51,480 nt of DNA from JBPBQZ01 sp050955105 (GTDB taxonomy: Bacteria; Pseudomonadota; Gammaproteobacteria; Burkholderiales; Burkholderiaceae): positions 1-51,480 of the forward strand of contig JBPBQZ010000090.1 of NCBI GenBank assembly GCA_050955105.1, read 5' to 3'. Within the stretch, counting starts at the first letter, position 1. Each line of letters starts with the position of its first letter. The notes beneath the pieces are model-generated. The model searched no databases. It saw only the letters and a program-made list of their open reading frames with translations, and was not told where the DNA came from. A program made the position numbers and the translations under genes. Of the stretch, positions 1-8,132 are shown piece by piece.

Positions 1-1625
1 ACATAAAGATGCCCCCCACGCGCCCGAACCTCCTGCATATTCGACTTCAACTTCTCCAGCAGCGCATCATTCGGCGCCACCGTCACCACCGGCATTGACT
101 CCGTCACCAACGCCAACGGCCCATGCTTCAACTCGCCGGCCGGATAAGCCTCCGCATGGATATAAGAAATCTCCTTCAGCTTCAACGCCCCTTCCAACGC
201 AATCGGGTAATGCAGCCCACGCCCTAAAAACAGCGCGTTCTCCTTCAACGCAAACTGTTCCGCCCAGGCAATAATCTGCGGCTCCAACGCCAGCACCGCA
301 TTCAACGCCGCCGGCAAATGCCGCAGCTGCATCAGGTAAGCCGCCTCCGCCTCGCTGCTCACCTTGCCGCGCACCTTACCCAAGGTAATCGCCAACACAA
401 ACAACCCCGTCAACTGCGTCGTAAACGCCTTCGTCGACGCCACCCCAATCTCAGTCCCCGCGCGCGTCAGAAACAGCAACCGCGTCAACCGCGTCATCGC
501 ACTCGTCGCCACATTGCACACCGCCAAGGTATGCTCATGCCCCAACGACTGCGCATGCTTCAACGCCGCCAAGGTATCCGCCGTCTCCCCCGATTGCGAG
601 ATAACCACTACCAATGCGCGCGGATTCGGCACCGACTCGCGATAGCGATATTCGCTGGCAATCTCCACCTGCGTCGGCACACCGGCCAACGCTTCCAACC
701 AATACTTCGCGCACAGCCCAGCGTAGTAACTGGTGCCGCACGCCAATATCAAAATACTGTCGATCTGCGAGAACACATGCGCGGCGTCGTCACCGAACAC
801 ATCCGGCGTCAACGCATCGATCGCCGGAATCGTGTCGGCAATCGCACGTGGCTGTTCGAAGATTTCCTTCTGCATGAAGTGCCGGAACGGCCCCAGTTCC
901 ACCGCACCGCCATAAGCCGCCACATGCCGCACTTCCCGCTTAACGAACTCGCCGCTACGATCAGCCACACGCACGCCGTCCAGCCGCACGTCGACGATGT
1001 CGCCCTCTTCCAGAAAGATGAAGCGCTCAGTGCTGCCAGCCAAAGCCAATGCGTCCGATGCCAGGAAGTTCTCGCCATCCCCCAAACCCACCACCAGTGG
1101 CGAGCCAGCGCGCGCGCCGATCAACCGATGCGGTTCGTCGCGACACAGCACGGCAATCGCATACGCGCCACGCAGTTGCGACAGCGCATCGCGCACCGCT
1201 TCGAACAAATCGCCGCGATTCACGCTGTGCACCAGATGCGCGATTACCTCGGTATCAGTCTGCGTCTCGAAAACATAGCCCTGCGCGCGCAACCGCTCAC
1301 GCACCGCTTCGTAGTTTTCAATAATACCGTTGTGCACAACACCGATGTTGTCGCGCGAGAAGATGGGGTGTGCGTTGTTGGTAACGGGCGCGCCGTGCGT
1401 AGCCCAGCGGGTGTGGGCGATGCCGGTCACCGCATCGAATCGCCCCCCACTGACTTGCTCATCGAGATCCGCAACGCGCGCAACGCTGCGTGCCCGGCGC
1501 AACTCGCCGTCGATGATGCCTGCGACGCCGCAGGAGTCGTAGCCGCGGTATTCAAGCCGCCGCAAACCTTCTACCAGTACCGGAACGATATTGCGTTGCG
1601 CGACTGCGCCGACGATGCCACACAT
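1..1625 (-). CDS. glmS: Glutamine-fructose-6-phosphate aminotransferase (isomerizing), 3' end cut off
   Basis: GlmS makes glucosamine-6-phosphate from fructose-6-phosphate and glutamine, the first committed step to UDP-GlcNAc. Read on the minus strand from the ATG at 1625, the protein begins MCGIVGAVAQRN. Removing Met exposes the catalytic Cys2 of the Ntn glutaminase domain. Two SIS sugar-isomerase domains follow: the phosphate-binding stretch SQSGETADTLAAL is readable, and later GRGLHYPIALEGALKLKEIS. About 541 codons are present against a usual length near 605, so roughly the last 65 residues lie beyond the left edge. An AAGGA ribosome site precedes the start. It sits 52 bp downstream of glmU on the same strand, so the two amino-sugar genes are probably co-transcribed. 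No glmS ribozyme is expected or seen. Confidence 0.96.
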   Translation of the reverse strand, partial: MCGIVGAVAQRNIVPVLVEGLRRLEYRGYDSCGVAGIIDGELRRARSVARVADLDEQVSGGRFDAVTGIAHTRWATHGAPVTNNAHPIFSRDNIGVVHNGIIENYEAVRERLRAQGYVFETQTDTEVIAHLVHSVNRGDLFEAVRDALSQLRGAYAIAVLCRDEPHRLIGARAGSPLVVGLGDGENFLASDALALAGSTERFIFLEEGDIVDVRLDGVRVADRSGEFVKREVRHVAAYGGAVELGPFRHFMQKEIFEQPRAIADTIPAIDALTPDVFGDDAAHVFSQIDSILILACGTSYYAGLCAKYWLEALAGVPTQVEIASEYRYRESVPNPRALVVVISQSGETADTLAALKHAQSLGHEHTLAVCNVATSAMTRLTRLLFLTRAGTEIGVASTKAFTTQLTGLFVLAITLGKVRGKVSSEAEAAYLMQLRHLPAALNAVLALEPQIIAWAEQFALKENALFLGRGLHYPIALEGALKLKEISYIHAEAYPAGELKHGPLALVTESMPVVTVAPNDALLEKLKSNMQEVRARGGHLY

Positions 1626-1677
1626 GATGAAATCCTTTTTTAGTCAGGCCGTCTGCCGTCTGCCGCAATCTTGCCCG

Positions 1678-3063
1678 TCAAACTTTCTTCTTCACCGGCC
1701 GGATGTATCCGTGCCGCGCTTCTTGCGTTTTGCCATTCAGCGCGAGGGTGCCGGCCGGCACGTCTTTCCAGATGGTGGTGCCAGCGGCTACGGTAGCGCC
1801 CGCCCCCACGCGTACCGGCGCAACGAGCTGCGTATCGGAACCGATGAAAGCGCCTGTCTCGATAACGGTACGGTGCTTGTTGGCACCATCGTAATTGCAG
1901 GTGATGACGCCGGCACCGATGTTGACGCCGCCGCCGATGGTGGCGTCGCCGATGTAGGCCAGATGGTTGGCCTTGCTCTGCGGACCTATCTCGGAATTCT
2001 TGACTTCGACGAAGTTGCCGATGTGTACGCCGTCGGCCAGTACCGCACCGGGCCGCAGCCGCGCGTAAGGGCCGATCACCGAGCGCGATCCGACTTCCGC
2101 CGCATCGAGATGCGAGAACGCTTCGATGCGAGCGTCGTCGCCCACGGTGACGTTACGTAGCACGCAGTTGGGCCCCACGCTCACGCCGTGGCCAAGCGTC
2201 ACCGTGCCTTCGAATACGCAGTTGACGTCGATCGAGACATCGCGACCGGTAGTCAATGTCCCGCGCACGTCGATGCGCGCCGGGTCCGCCAGTGACACGC
2301 CAGCTTCGAGCAAAGCGTCGGCAGTCAACCGCTGATGCACCCGCTCAAGCGCAGCCAGTTGCGCCTTGCTGTTCACCCCCAGCACTTCCCATTCGGCATC
2401 CGGCGCGGCGGTAACGATCTCCACGCCATCTCGCAACGCCATTTCCACGACGTCGGTCAAATAGTATTCGCCCTGCACGTTCTCGGCCTTCAGCGCTGCC
2501 AGCCAATCGGCAAGCGGTCGCGTCGGCGCAATCACGATGCCGGTGTTCACTTCGCGAATTTCACGCTCGGCGGCGCTGGCGTCTTTCTCTTCGACGATGC
2601 GAGTGACGTGGCCGATGTAGCCGCCGTCCGCGCTGACGTCGCCGGTGCGCACGATGCGCCCATAGCCGAAGGGCTCGGCCAGCTCGACCGTCAAGATGCC
2701 ATAGTGCTGGTCGCCGGCCGCCTCGCACAAACGCCGCAGGGTTTCACCACGGGTCAGCGGCACGTCGCCGTAAAGCACGAGCGTGGGCACATTGGAATCG
2801 AGCGCGCCAATGGCTTGGCGCACCGCATGCCCGGTGCCCAGGCGTTCGGTCTGTTCGACGAAGACGATATCCGGCGCGGCAACGGCTGCGCGTACGGCGT
2901 CGCCGCCATGGCCGACGACGACGACCAAGCGGCTGGGCGACAGCGAGCGCGCGGTGTCGATGACGTGCGCGAGCAGCGGTTTGCCGGCTAGCGGATGCAA
3001 TACTTTGGGGAGGTCGGAGCGCATGCGTTTGCCCGACCCGGCCGCAAGAATGACGATATTCAC
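1678..3063 (-). CDS. glmU: Bifunctional UDP-GlcNAc pyrophosphorylase / GlcN-1-P acetyltransferase
   Basis: GlmU acetylates glucosamine-1-phosphate and then uridylates it, giving UDP-GlcNAc for peptidoglycan and lipid A. The N-terminal nucleotidyltransferase signature LAAGSGKRMRSDLPKVLHP is at residues 6-24. The C-terminal half is a left-handed beta-helix of hexapeptide repeats (around residues 250-440) with the conserved stretch NFVEVKNSEIG. I chose the GTG at 3063 because the family starts M-N-I-V-I-L-A-A-G; an upstream in-frame ATG at 3126 would add 21 unconserved residues. The resulting 461 aa fits the usual 450-460. It lies upstream of glmS in the same direction and diverges from ttcA. 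Confidence 0.95.
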   Translation of the reverse strand: MNIVILAAGSGKRMRSDLPKVLHPLAGKPLLAHVIDTARSLSPSRLVVVVGHGGDAVRAAVAAPDIVFVEQTERLGTGHAVRQAIGALDSNVPTLVLYGDVPLTRGETLRRLCEAAGDQHYGILTVELAEPFGYGRIVRTGDVSADGGYIGHVTRIVEEKDASAAEREIREVNTGIVIAPTRPLADWLAALKAENVQGEYYLTDVVEMALRDGVEIVTAAPDAEWEVLGVNSKAQLAALERVHQRLTADALLEAGVSLADPARIDVRGTLTTGRDVSIDVNCVFEGTVTLGHGVSVGPNCVLRNVTVGDDARIEAFSHLDAAEVGSRSVIGPYARLRPGAVLADGVHIGNFVEVKNSEIGPQSKANHLAYIGDATIGGGVNIGAGVITCNYDGANKHRTVIETGAFIGSDTQLVAPVRVGAGATVAAGTTIWKDVPAGTLALNGKTQEARHGYIRPVKKKV

Positions 3064-3138
3064 GGTGCCTGACAACACATAGGGAGAAGCGGGCGATTCT
3101 AGCATGCAGCCCCGCGCCGAAAACAAGCGGCTTCGGAC

Positions 3139-3144
3139 TACAAT
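3139..3144 (+). promoter_or_regulatory. Possible -10 element upstream of ttcA
   Basis: TACAAT occurs about 90 bp before the ttcA start in the 169-bp divergent glmU/ttcA spacer. No convincing -35 hexamer is visible at the right distance, so this is only a candidate. Confidence 0.25.
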
Positions 3145-3232
3145 TCCGCTCTGGCGTCGTGATTACGCCGTCTTTATGCCGCCTTCCGCGGCCCTTTTCG
3201 CATCTCCGCGCCGCAATTTTTTGCAGATCACC

Positions 3233-4156
3233 ATGAAACTCTCGAATACCGCCGCCCGCAATGAAACTCGCCTGCAATCGTTGACCGGCAAGGCCATCGG
3301 CGACTTCAATATGATTGAGGATGGCGACAAGATTCTTGTCTGCATGAGCGGCGGCAAGGATTCATACACGATGCTGTCGGTGCTGATGGCGCTGCAACGG
3401 CGCGCGCCGGCGAAGTTCGAGCTGATCGCGATGAATCTGGATCAGAAGCACCCGGGCTTCCCCGCCCACGTGCTGCCCGACTATTTTGAGACGCTGGGTG
3501 TCGACTACCGCATCGTCGAAGCGGATACGCATTCGATCGTCAAAGAGAAGGTGCCGGAAGGCAAGACCACTTGTTCGCTGTGCTCGCGGCTGCGACGCGG
3601 CGTGATCTATCGCACGGCGAAGGAACTGGGCTGCAACAAGATCGCGCTGGGCCACCATCGCGACGATATCGTCGAGACCTTCTTTCTCAATATGTTCTTC
3701 GGCGGTAAGATGAAGGCGATGCCGCCGAAGCTGGCGACGGATGACGGCCAGCATGTGGTGATTCGTCCGCTGGCCTATTGCCGTGAGAGCGACATCGCTT
3801 CTTACGCGCGGGCGATGGAATATCCCATTATTCCGTGCGACCTGTGCGGCTCGCAGGAGAATCTGCAGCGCAAGAAGATTAAAGAGATGCTGGCGCAGTG
3901 GGAGCGTGACACGCCGGGCCGCGTCGACAATGTGTTCCGCGCGCTGGCCGACGTGGTGCCGTCGCATCTGGCGGATACGCAGTTGTTCGATTTCAAGGGA
4001 TTGGCGACCGGGCTGGCCACCGTGAGCGAAGAGGCGCTATTCGGCGATGCCTCGCATACGCAAGGGGCGCTGGTGTTTTCGCATGCCAGCGATACGCGCA
4101 TTGAGTTCATCCGCAACGTGAACCTGCAACCTGCGTCTAGCTCTCGCTTATCTTGA
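3233..4156 (+). CDS. ttcA: tRNA 2-thiocytidine biosynthesis protein TtcA
   Basis: TtcA thiolates cytidine 32 of certain tRNAs in an ATP- and Fe-S-dependent reaction. The PP-loop motif SGGKDS is at about residues 41-46. The two cysteine pairs that hold the Fe-S cluster are visible as CSLC and CDLC. The ATG at 3233 gives 307 aa, close to the 311 aa of the E. coli enzyme; upstream starts at 3104 or 3176 would add an unconserved leader. The 3' end overlaps the convergent folB gene by 20 bp. The protein lacks the longer N-terminal extension I recall in some Burkholderia homologues. Confidence 0.94.
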   Translation: MKLSNTAARNETRLQSLTGKAIGDFNMIEDGDKILVCMSGGKDSYTMLSVLMALQRRAPAKFELIAMNLDQKHPGFPAHVLPDYFETLGVDYRIVEADTHSIVKEKVPEGKTTCSLCSRLRRGVIYRTAKELGCNKIALGHHRDDIVETFFLNMFFGGKMKAMPPKLATDDGQHVVIRPLAYCRESDIASYARAMEYPIIPCDLCGSQENLQRKKIKEMLAQWERDTPGRVDNVFRALADVVPSHLADTQLFDFKGLATGLATVSEEALFGDASHTQGALVFSHASDTRIEFIRNVNLQPASSSRLS

Positions 4157-4532
4157 AAACCTCGACGCCGACGGAATGGCAGTCGTCGTAGGCGTCGGGC
4201 TTTTCCGCGGACACGCGCACGGCGCGCACTTTGGGATGCGCGAGCAGCATTTGCGCGATGTCGTCGCAGAGGGTTTCCTGCAGGTGGATGTGGCCTTGCA
4301 CGACGCGCGCGGCGATGGTGTCGCGCATGAAGTCGTAGTCGAGCACTTCGCGCAGGGAATCGGCACGTGGCGTCGATTCGGCCAGCGGCACGAATAGGTC
4401 GACGTTGATCAGCACGCGCTGCGGGCCGCGCTTTTCGGTCTCGAAAACACCGATCTTGATCATGACTTCGTAGTCGCGCAGGAACAGCCGGCGACAGTCG
4501 AGCAAGCGGGGATGCAACAGCGCGCTGATCAT
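4137..4532 (-). CDS. folB: Dihydroneopterin aldolase
   Basis: FolB cleaves dihydroneopterin to 6-hydroxymethyl-dihydropterin and glycolaldehyde in folate synthesis. The 131-aa protein shows the family pattern: FLRDYEVMIKIGVFETEKRG near the N-terminus, the central LDYDFMRDTI, the catalytic region LQETLCDDIAQMLL, and a C-terminal SAEKPDAYDDCHSVGVEV with the substrate-binding Lys. A typical FolB has about 120 aa. It converges on ttcA with a 20-bp overlap and diverges from the MidA-like gene. It stands alone and is not in a folate operon. Confidence 0.92.
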   Translation of the reverse strand: MISALLHPRLLDCRRLFLRDYEVMIKIGVFETEKRGPQRVLINVDLFVPLAESTPRADSLREVLDYDFMRDTIAARVVQGHIHLQETLCDDIAQMLLAHPKVRAVRVSAEKPDAYDDCHSVGVEVFKISES

Positions 4533-4614
4533 ACTTCCTTCCTAATAGGCCGCGACGGAACGCCAGGCGGACAGCGGCGGAGCACCGCGGCCACAGGCGC
4601 CGCGCTCATTTACA

Positions 4615-5949
4615 ATGCCCGGCATGCAAGCCGACCGCCAGAAACCCGCTAGTCTACCCGCTCCTGACGCCACCTCTCTCGCGCGTTCCCAAGCGCTCGT
4701 CGCGCAGATTCGCGCGGCGCTGCAGGCGGCCGGCGGCTGGCTGCCGTTTTCTCGCTATATGGAGATGGCGCTGTACACGCCGCAACTCGGCTATTACGGC
4801 GGCGATAACGCCAAATTTGGTCGCAGTCCGGCGGATGGCAGCGATTTCATTACTGCGCCGGAACTCACGCCTTTGTTCGGCCGCGCGCTGGCGCAGCCGG
4901 TGGCCGAAGCGCTGGCTTTGTCGGGTACGCGGCAGATTATCGAATTTGGCGCCGGCACCGGGCGGCTGGCCGCGCAGTTGCTGAATGCTTTTGCTGCGAT
5001 GGACGACGGCGATGCGATGCCGTCGCGGTACGCGATTGTCGAGTTGTCGGGGGAATTGCGGCAGCGGCAGCGGGCGACACTGGAGCGGCTTTGTCCAGGT
5101 CACGTGGACCGCGTCGCATGGCTGGATCGGCTGCCGGACAGCTTCGAAGGCGTGGTGTTGGGCAACGAAGTGCTGGACGCGATGCCTGTGCGTCTGCATC
5201 GGCTGCACGATGGAAAATGGTATGAACGTGGCGTGGCGTTGAACGCGGACGACGACTTCGATTGGGCCGACCGCCCCGCCGCCCCGCCTGCGGAGGCGAC
5301 TGCTACGGCGGCGCTGCGGGAGATGTTTGACGAGCTCGTCGCTGAAGGCGCCGCCACGGTCACCGCGGCCGACGACGAAGCCGGTGCTTCCGGTGCTTCC
5401 GGTGCTTCCGGTGCTTCCGGTGCGGTCGGTGCGGCCGGTGCCTCTAGTGCCACAGACTACCTCCTCGAATCCCACGAAGCGGCCGAAGGCTTCATCACCA
5501 CCGTCTGTAACATGCTCACCAAAGGCGCGGTCTTCATGACCGACTACGGTTTCCCGCGACGCGAGTATTACCACCCGCAGCGCGGCGCCGGCACACTGAT
5601 GTGCCACTTCCGCCACCGCGCCCACGGCGACCCCTTTGTGTACCCAGGCCTGCAAGACATCACCGCTCACGTCGATTTCTCCGGCGTGGCCGACGCTGCC
5701 GAAGCAGCCGGCGCGCGCCTGCTCGGCTACACCTCGCAAGCGCGCTTCCTGATCAATGCCGGACTAATCGACGCCTTGTCACAGGCCGACCCGCAAGACG
5801 CAGCCCATTACCTGCCGGCAGCAAACGCCGTGCAAAAATTGGTATCGGAGGCGGAGATGGGCGAACTGTTCAAGGTCATCGCCTTCGCGCGCGGCTTCGA
5901 TGCGCCGCTGTCGGCATTCGCCAGCGGCGACCGCTCGGCGGCGCTGTAA
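4615..5949 (+). CDS. MidA/NDUFAF7-family SAM-dependent methyltransferase (DUF185)
   Basis: This belongs to the DUF185 (PF02636) class I methyltransferases, related to mitochondrial NDUFAF7, which methylates an arginine of complex I. The bacterial substrate is not established. Visible landmarks are the N-terminal FSRYMEMALYTPQLGYYGG and SDFITAPELTPLFGRALA, the SAM-binding IIEFGAGTGRLA near residue 110, GNEVLDAMPV, and TDYGFPRREYYHPQRGAGTLMCHFRH in the C-terminal half. Between them, around residues 255-278, is a low-complexity Gly-Ala-Ser insertion encoded by 9-bp tandem repeats. ATG 4615 and ATG 4624 are both possible starts. A TACAAT hexamer overlaps the first ATG; if it is a promoter, the second start is more likely. 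Confidence 0.88.
   Translation: MPGMQADRQKPASLPAPDATSLARSQALVAQIRAALQAAGGWLPFSRYMEMALYTPQLGYYGGDNAKFGRSPADGSDFITAPELTPLFGRALAQPVAEALALSGTRQIIEFGAGTGRLAAQLLNAFAAMDDGDAMPSRYAIVELSGELRQRQRATLERLCPGHVDRVAWLDRLPDSFEGVVLGNEVLDAMPVRLHRLHDGKWYERGVALNADDDFDWADRPAAPPAEATATAALREMFDELVAEGAATVTAADDEAGASGASGASGASGAVGAAGASSATDYLLESHEAAEGFITTVCNMLTKGAVFMTDYGFPRREYYHPQRGAGTLMCHFRHRAHGDPFVYPGLQDITAHVDFSGVADAAEAAGARLLGYTSQARFLINAGLIDALSQADPQDAAHYLPAANAVQKLVSEAEMGELFKVIAFARGFDAPLSAFASGDRSAAL
5383..5445 (+). repeat. 9-bp tandem repeat inside the MidA-like gene
   Basis: GGTGCTTCC occurs four times perfectly at 5383-5418. Three degenerate units (GGTGCGGTC, GGTGCGGCC, GGTGCCTCT) follow to 5445. The unit is a multiple of three, so copy changes stay in frame and encode Gly-Ala-Ser steps. 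Confidence 0.95.
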
Positions 5950-5971
5950 TCGGATCAGGACCTCGCCAACC

Positions 5972-6166
5972 ATGCTTCGCTGGCTCTTCACCACCTTCAT
6001 CGCGGTCACGGTCCTGTCGGCCTGCTGGCCCTGGTTGAACCGCTTCGGCGTGGGACGTTTGCCCGGCGACATCCGCCTGCGCCTGTTCGGCCGCGAATAT
6101 CTGTTCCCGTTTGCAACCAGCGTGATCGCGTCGCTGCTAGTGATGTTGCTCGTGCGGCTTCTTTAG
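5972..6166 (+). CDS. Small DUF2905-family membrane protein
   Basis: A 64-aa protein with two hydrophobic segments (about residues 3-18 and 46-62). They are separated by a short polar loop with the DUF2905 signature GRLPGDIRLRLFGREYLFPF. The function of the family is unknown; it is a widespread small inner-membrane protein. The ATG at 5972 follows the methyltransferase stop by 22 bp on the same strand, so the two are probably co-transcribed. The frame is open further upstream, but that part overlaps the preceding gene and is not conserved-looking. Confidence 0.85.
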   Translation: MLRWLFTTFIAVTVLSACWPWLNRFGVGRLPGDIRLRLFGREYLFPFATSVIASLLVMLLVRLL

Positions 6167-6217
6167 TCTCACTCCGCCGAAGCACCCGCCGTTCGCCGCG
6201 CACGCTGATCGTCGACC

Positions 6218-7474
6218 TCACTCCTCAGCGCCGCCCCCATCAATCCCCAACGCCTTCCCCACCGCCGCCACCCGAGCCGCGTGCACCGCATCCTTGATCC
6301 GCGCCGGATCCTTCGCATAAGCCGACGCCACTTCCGCGGCATCCACCTCACGCGCCGCAATCAACGCGACCCGCAGCCGATCCACTTGCGGGTACTCCAC
6401 CTGCTCGAACCCCAGCCGCCCCCGCGCATCCGCCTCACACGCCTGTAAAGCCTCAGCGAATCGCGCCGGCTTACGCAGCGCATCGCAGCGTTCCAGCAGT
6501 CGCGTCAAAGCCGCCGCGCCAAACTCCCGCACACGGTGAATATTGCCGTGCTCGCGCGCCACCAGCACCGCCAGATCGCGACTGTCATTCGGCACCCGCA
6601 AACGCGCGCACAAAGCACGCACCAACTCGACGCTGCGCCCCTCATGACCAATATGCCGCGGCAAGATCTCAGCCGGCGTAGTCGCCTTCCCCAAGTCGTG
6701 CATCAACGCCGCAAAGCGCACCGGCAATGCATAGCCGCGCGCCGCCGCGTGATCGACCACCATCATCACGTGCACACCGGTATCTATTTCGGGATGGTAT
6801 TCAGCACGCTGCGGCACGCCCCACAGCGCGTCGACTTCCGGCAGCACACGCGCCAACGCCCCGCACGCCCGCAGCATTTCGAACATCCGCGACGGCCGTT
6901 GTTCCATCAAGCCCTTGGACAGCTCCTGCCAGACACGCTCTGCCACCAACGCATCGACCTCACCCGCCGCCACCATGGTCCGCATCAGCGTCAGTGTTTC
7001 ATCCGCCAATTCGAAATCCACAAACCGCGCAGCAAACCGCGCGGCCCGCAGAATCCGCACCGGATCTTCAGCAAACGCTGGCCCGATATGCCGAAACACC
7101 CGTGCTGCCAGATCCGCCTGCCCATCGAACGGATCGATGATCGGTCCACGCTCGACACCGTCCGGATCCAGCACACGCGCCATCGCATTGATGCGCAGAT
7201 CACGCCGTGCCAGATCCTCTTCCAAGGTCACGTCAGGCGCGTAGTGAAACGCGAAGCCGTGATAACCGGCTGCCGTTTTGCGCTCGGTGCGCGCCAACGC
7301 GTATTCCTCTTGCGTCTGCGGATGCAGAAACACCGGGAAGTCACGCCCCACCGGCCGATAGCCGGCAGCACTCATCTGCTCGGGCGTGGCGCCCACCACC
7401 ACATAGTCGCGGTCTTTCACCGGCAGCCCGAGCAGCTCGTCGCGAATCGCGCCGCCGACCACGTAGATTTTCAT
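6218..7474 (-). CDS. cca: CCA-adding tRNA nucleotidyltransferase with HD domain
   Basis: Cca builds or repairs the 3' CCA end of tRNAs. The class II nucleotidyltransferase signature is at the N-terminus: VVGGAIRDELLG and KDRDYVVVG with the two catalytic Asp residues. DLRINAMA and the RILRAARFAARF helix follow. A C-terminal HD phosphohydrolase domain shows MHDLGKATTP, as in E. coli Cca (412 aa; here 418 aa). The ATG at 7474 matches the family start MKIYVVGGA. It overlaps the upstream gst stop by 4 bp (ATGA, 7471-7474), so slt, gst and cca form an operon. Confidence 0.94.
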   Translation of the reverse strand: MKIYVVGGAIRDELLGLPVKDRDYVVVGATPEQMSAAGYRPVGRDFPVFLHPQTQEEYALARTERKTAAGYHGFAFHYAPDVTLEEDLARRDLRINAMARVLDPDGVERGPIIDPFDGQADLAARVFRHIGPAFAEDPVRILRAARFAARFVDFELADETLTLMRTMVAAGEVDALVAERVWQELSKGLMEQRPSRMFEMLRACGALARVLPEVDALWGVPQRAEYHPEIDTGVHVMMVVDHAAARGYALPVRFAALMHDLGKATTPAEILPRHIGHEGRSVELVRALCARLRVPNDSRDLAVLVAREHGNIHRVREFGAAALTRLLERCDALRKPARFAEALQACEADARGRLGFEQVEYPQVDRLRVALIAAREVDAAEVASAYAKDPARIKDAVHAARVAAVGKALGIDGGGAEE

Positions 7475-8121
7475 GGATACAGTTCGAAGCGGGGAATCAC
7501 TTCGGTCTCTTCGACGGCCTCGGCTATCCACTGTTTGACCGACGCCAGATCGTTGATGCGCGTGGCGTAAGCGGCGGCCGGTGCCGAGAGTTCGACGTGA
7601 TAGATGTTGAAGCGCATCACCACCGGCACGAACATCGCATCGGCAATGCCGAATTCGCCGAACAGGAAGGGCCCGTCGTAGCGCGCCGCGCAGTCGGTCC
7701 AGATTTCGTCGATGCGGGCGATGTCGGCGAACACTTCGGGTGTGCGTCCGCGGCCGGCCAGCGAGGCGCGCAGATTCATCGACATGTTGTTGCGCAGCGC
7801 ACCGAAGCCTGCATGCATCTCAGCGGCAATGCTGCGGGCGTGCGCGCGCTGCGTCGGGTCGGATGGCCACATCTGGTGCTGCGGGAAACGCTCAGCGAGC
7901 GTTTCGCAGATGGCCAGCGAATCCCAGATCGACCAGCCATTCTCTTCGTCGATCAGGCACGGCAGTTTGCCCGATGGGGATTGCGCGCGAATCTGCTGCG
8001 CGGAGGCTTCTTCGTAAAGCGGAATGCGTATTTCGCGAAACGGAATCTCGAAATGTTTCAGCAAGATCCAGGGCCGCATCGACCACGACGAGTAATTCTT
8101 GTTGCCTATCACGAGTTTCAT
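7471..8121 (-). CDS. Glutathione S-transferase family protein
   Basis: A 216-aa cytosolic GST-like protein. The thioredoxin-fold N-terminal domain starts MKLVIGNKNYSSWSMRPW, with the Ser-rich active-site loop. The cis-Pro region GKLPCLI and the glutathione-contacting WDSLAICETLAERF follow, then an all-helical C-terminal domain. The physiological substrate cannot be read from the sequence. The gene lies 11 bp after slt and overlaps cca by 4 bp, indicating co-transcription. No obvious defect is seen. Confidence 0.88.
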   Translation of the reverse strand: MKLVIGNKNYSSWSMRPWILLKHFEIPFREIRIPLYEEASAQQIRAQSPSGKLPCLIDEENGWSIWDSLAICETLAERFPQHQMWPSDPTQRAHARSIAAEMHAGFGALRNNMSMNLRASLAGRGRTPEVFADIARIDEIWTDCAARYDGPFLFGEFGIADAMFVPVVMRFNIYHVELSAPAAAYATRINDLASVKQWIAEAVEETEVIPRFELYP

Positions 8122-8132
8122 CGCGTTTTTCC

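Noticed and set aside
318..1643. 441-aa plus-strand open frame opposite glmS
   Set aside because: It is the antisense shadow of a clear glmS gene. Long antisense frames are expected at this GC content and the translation shows no family motif.
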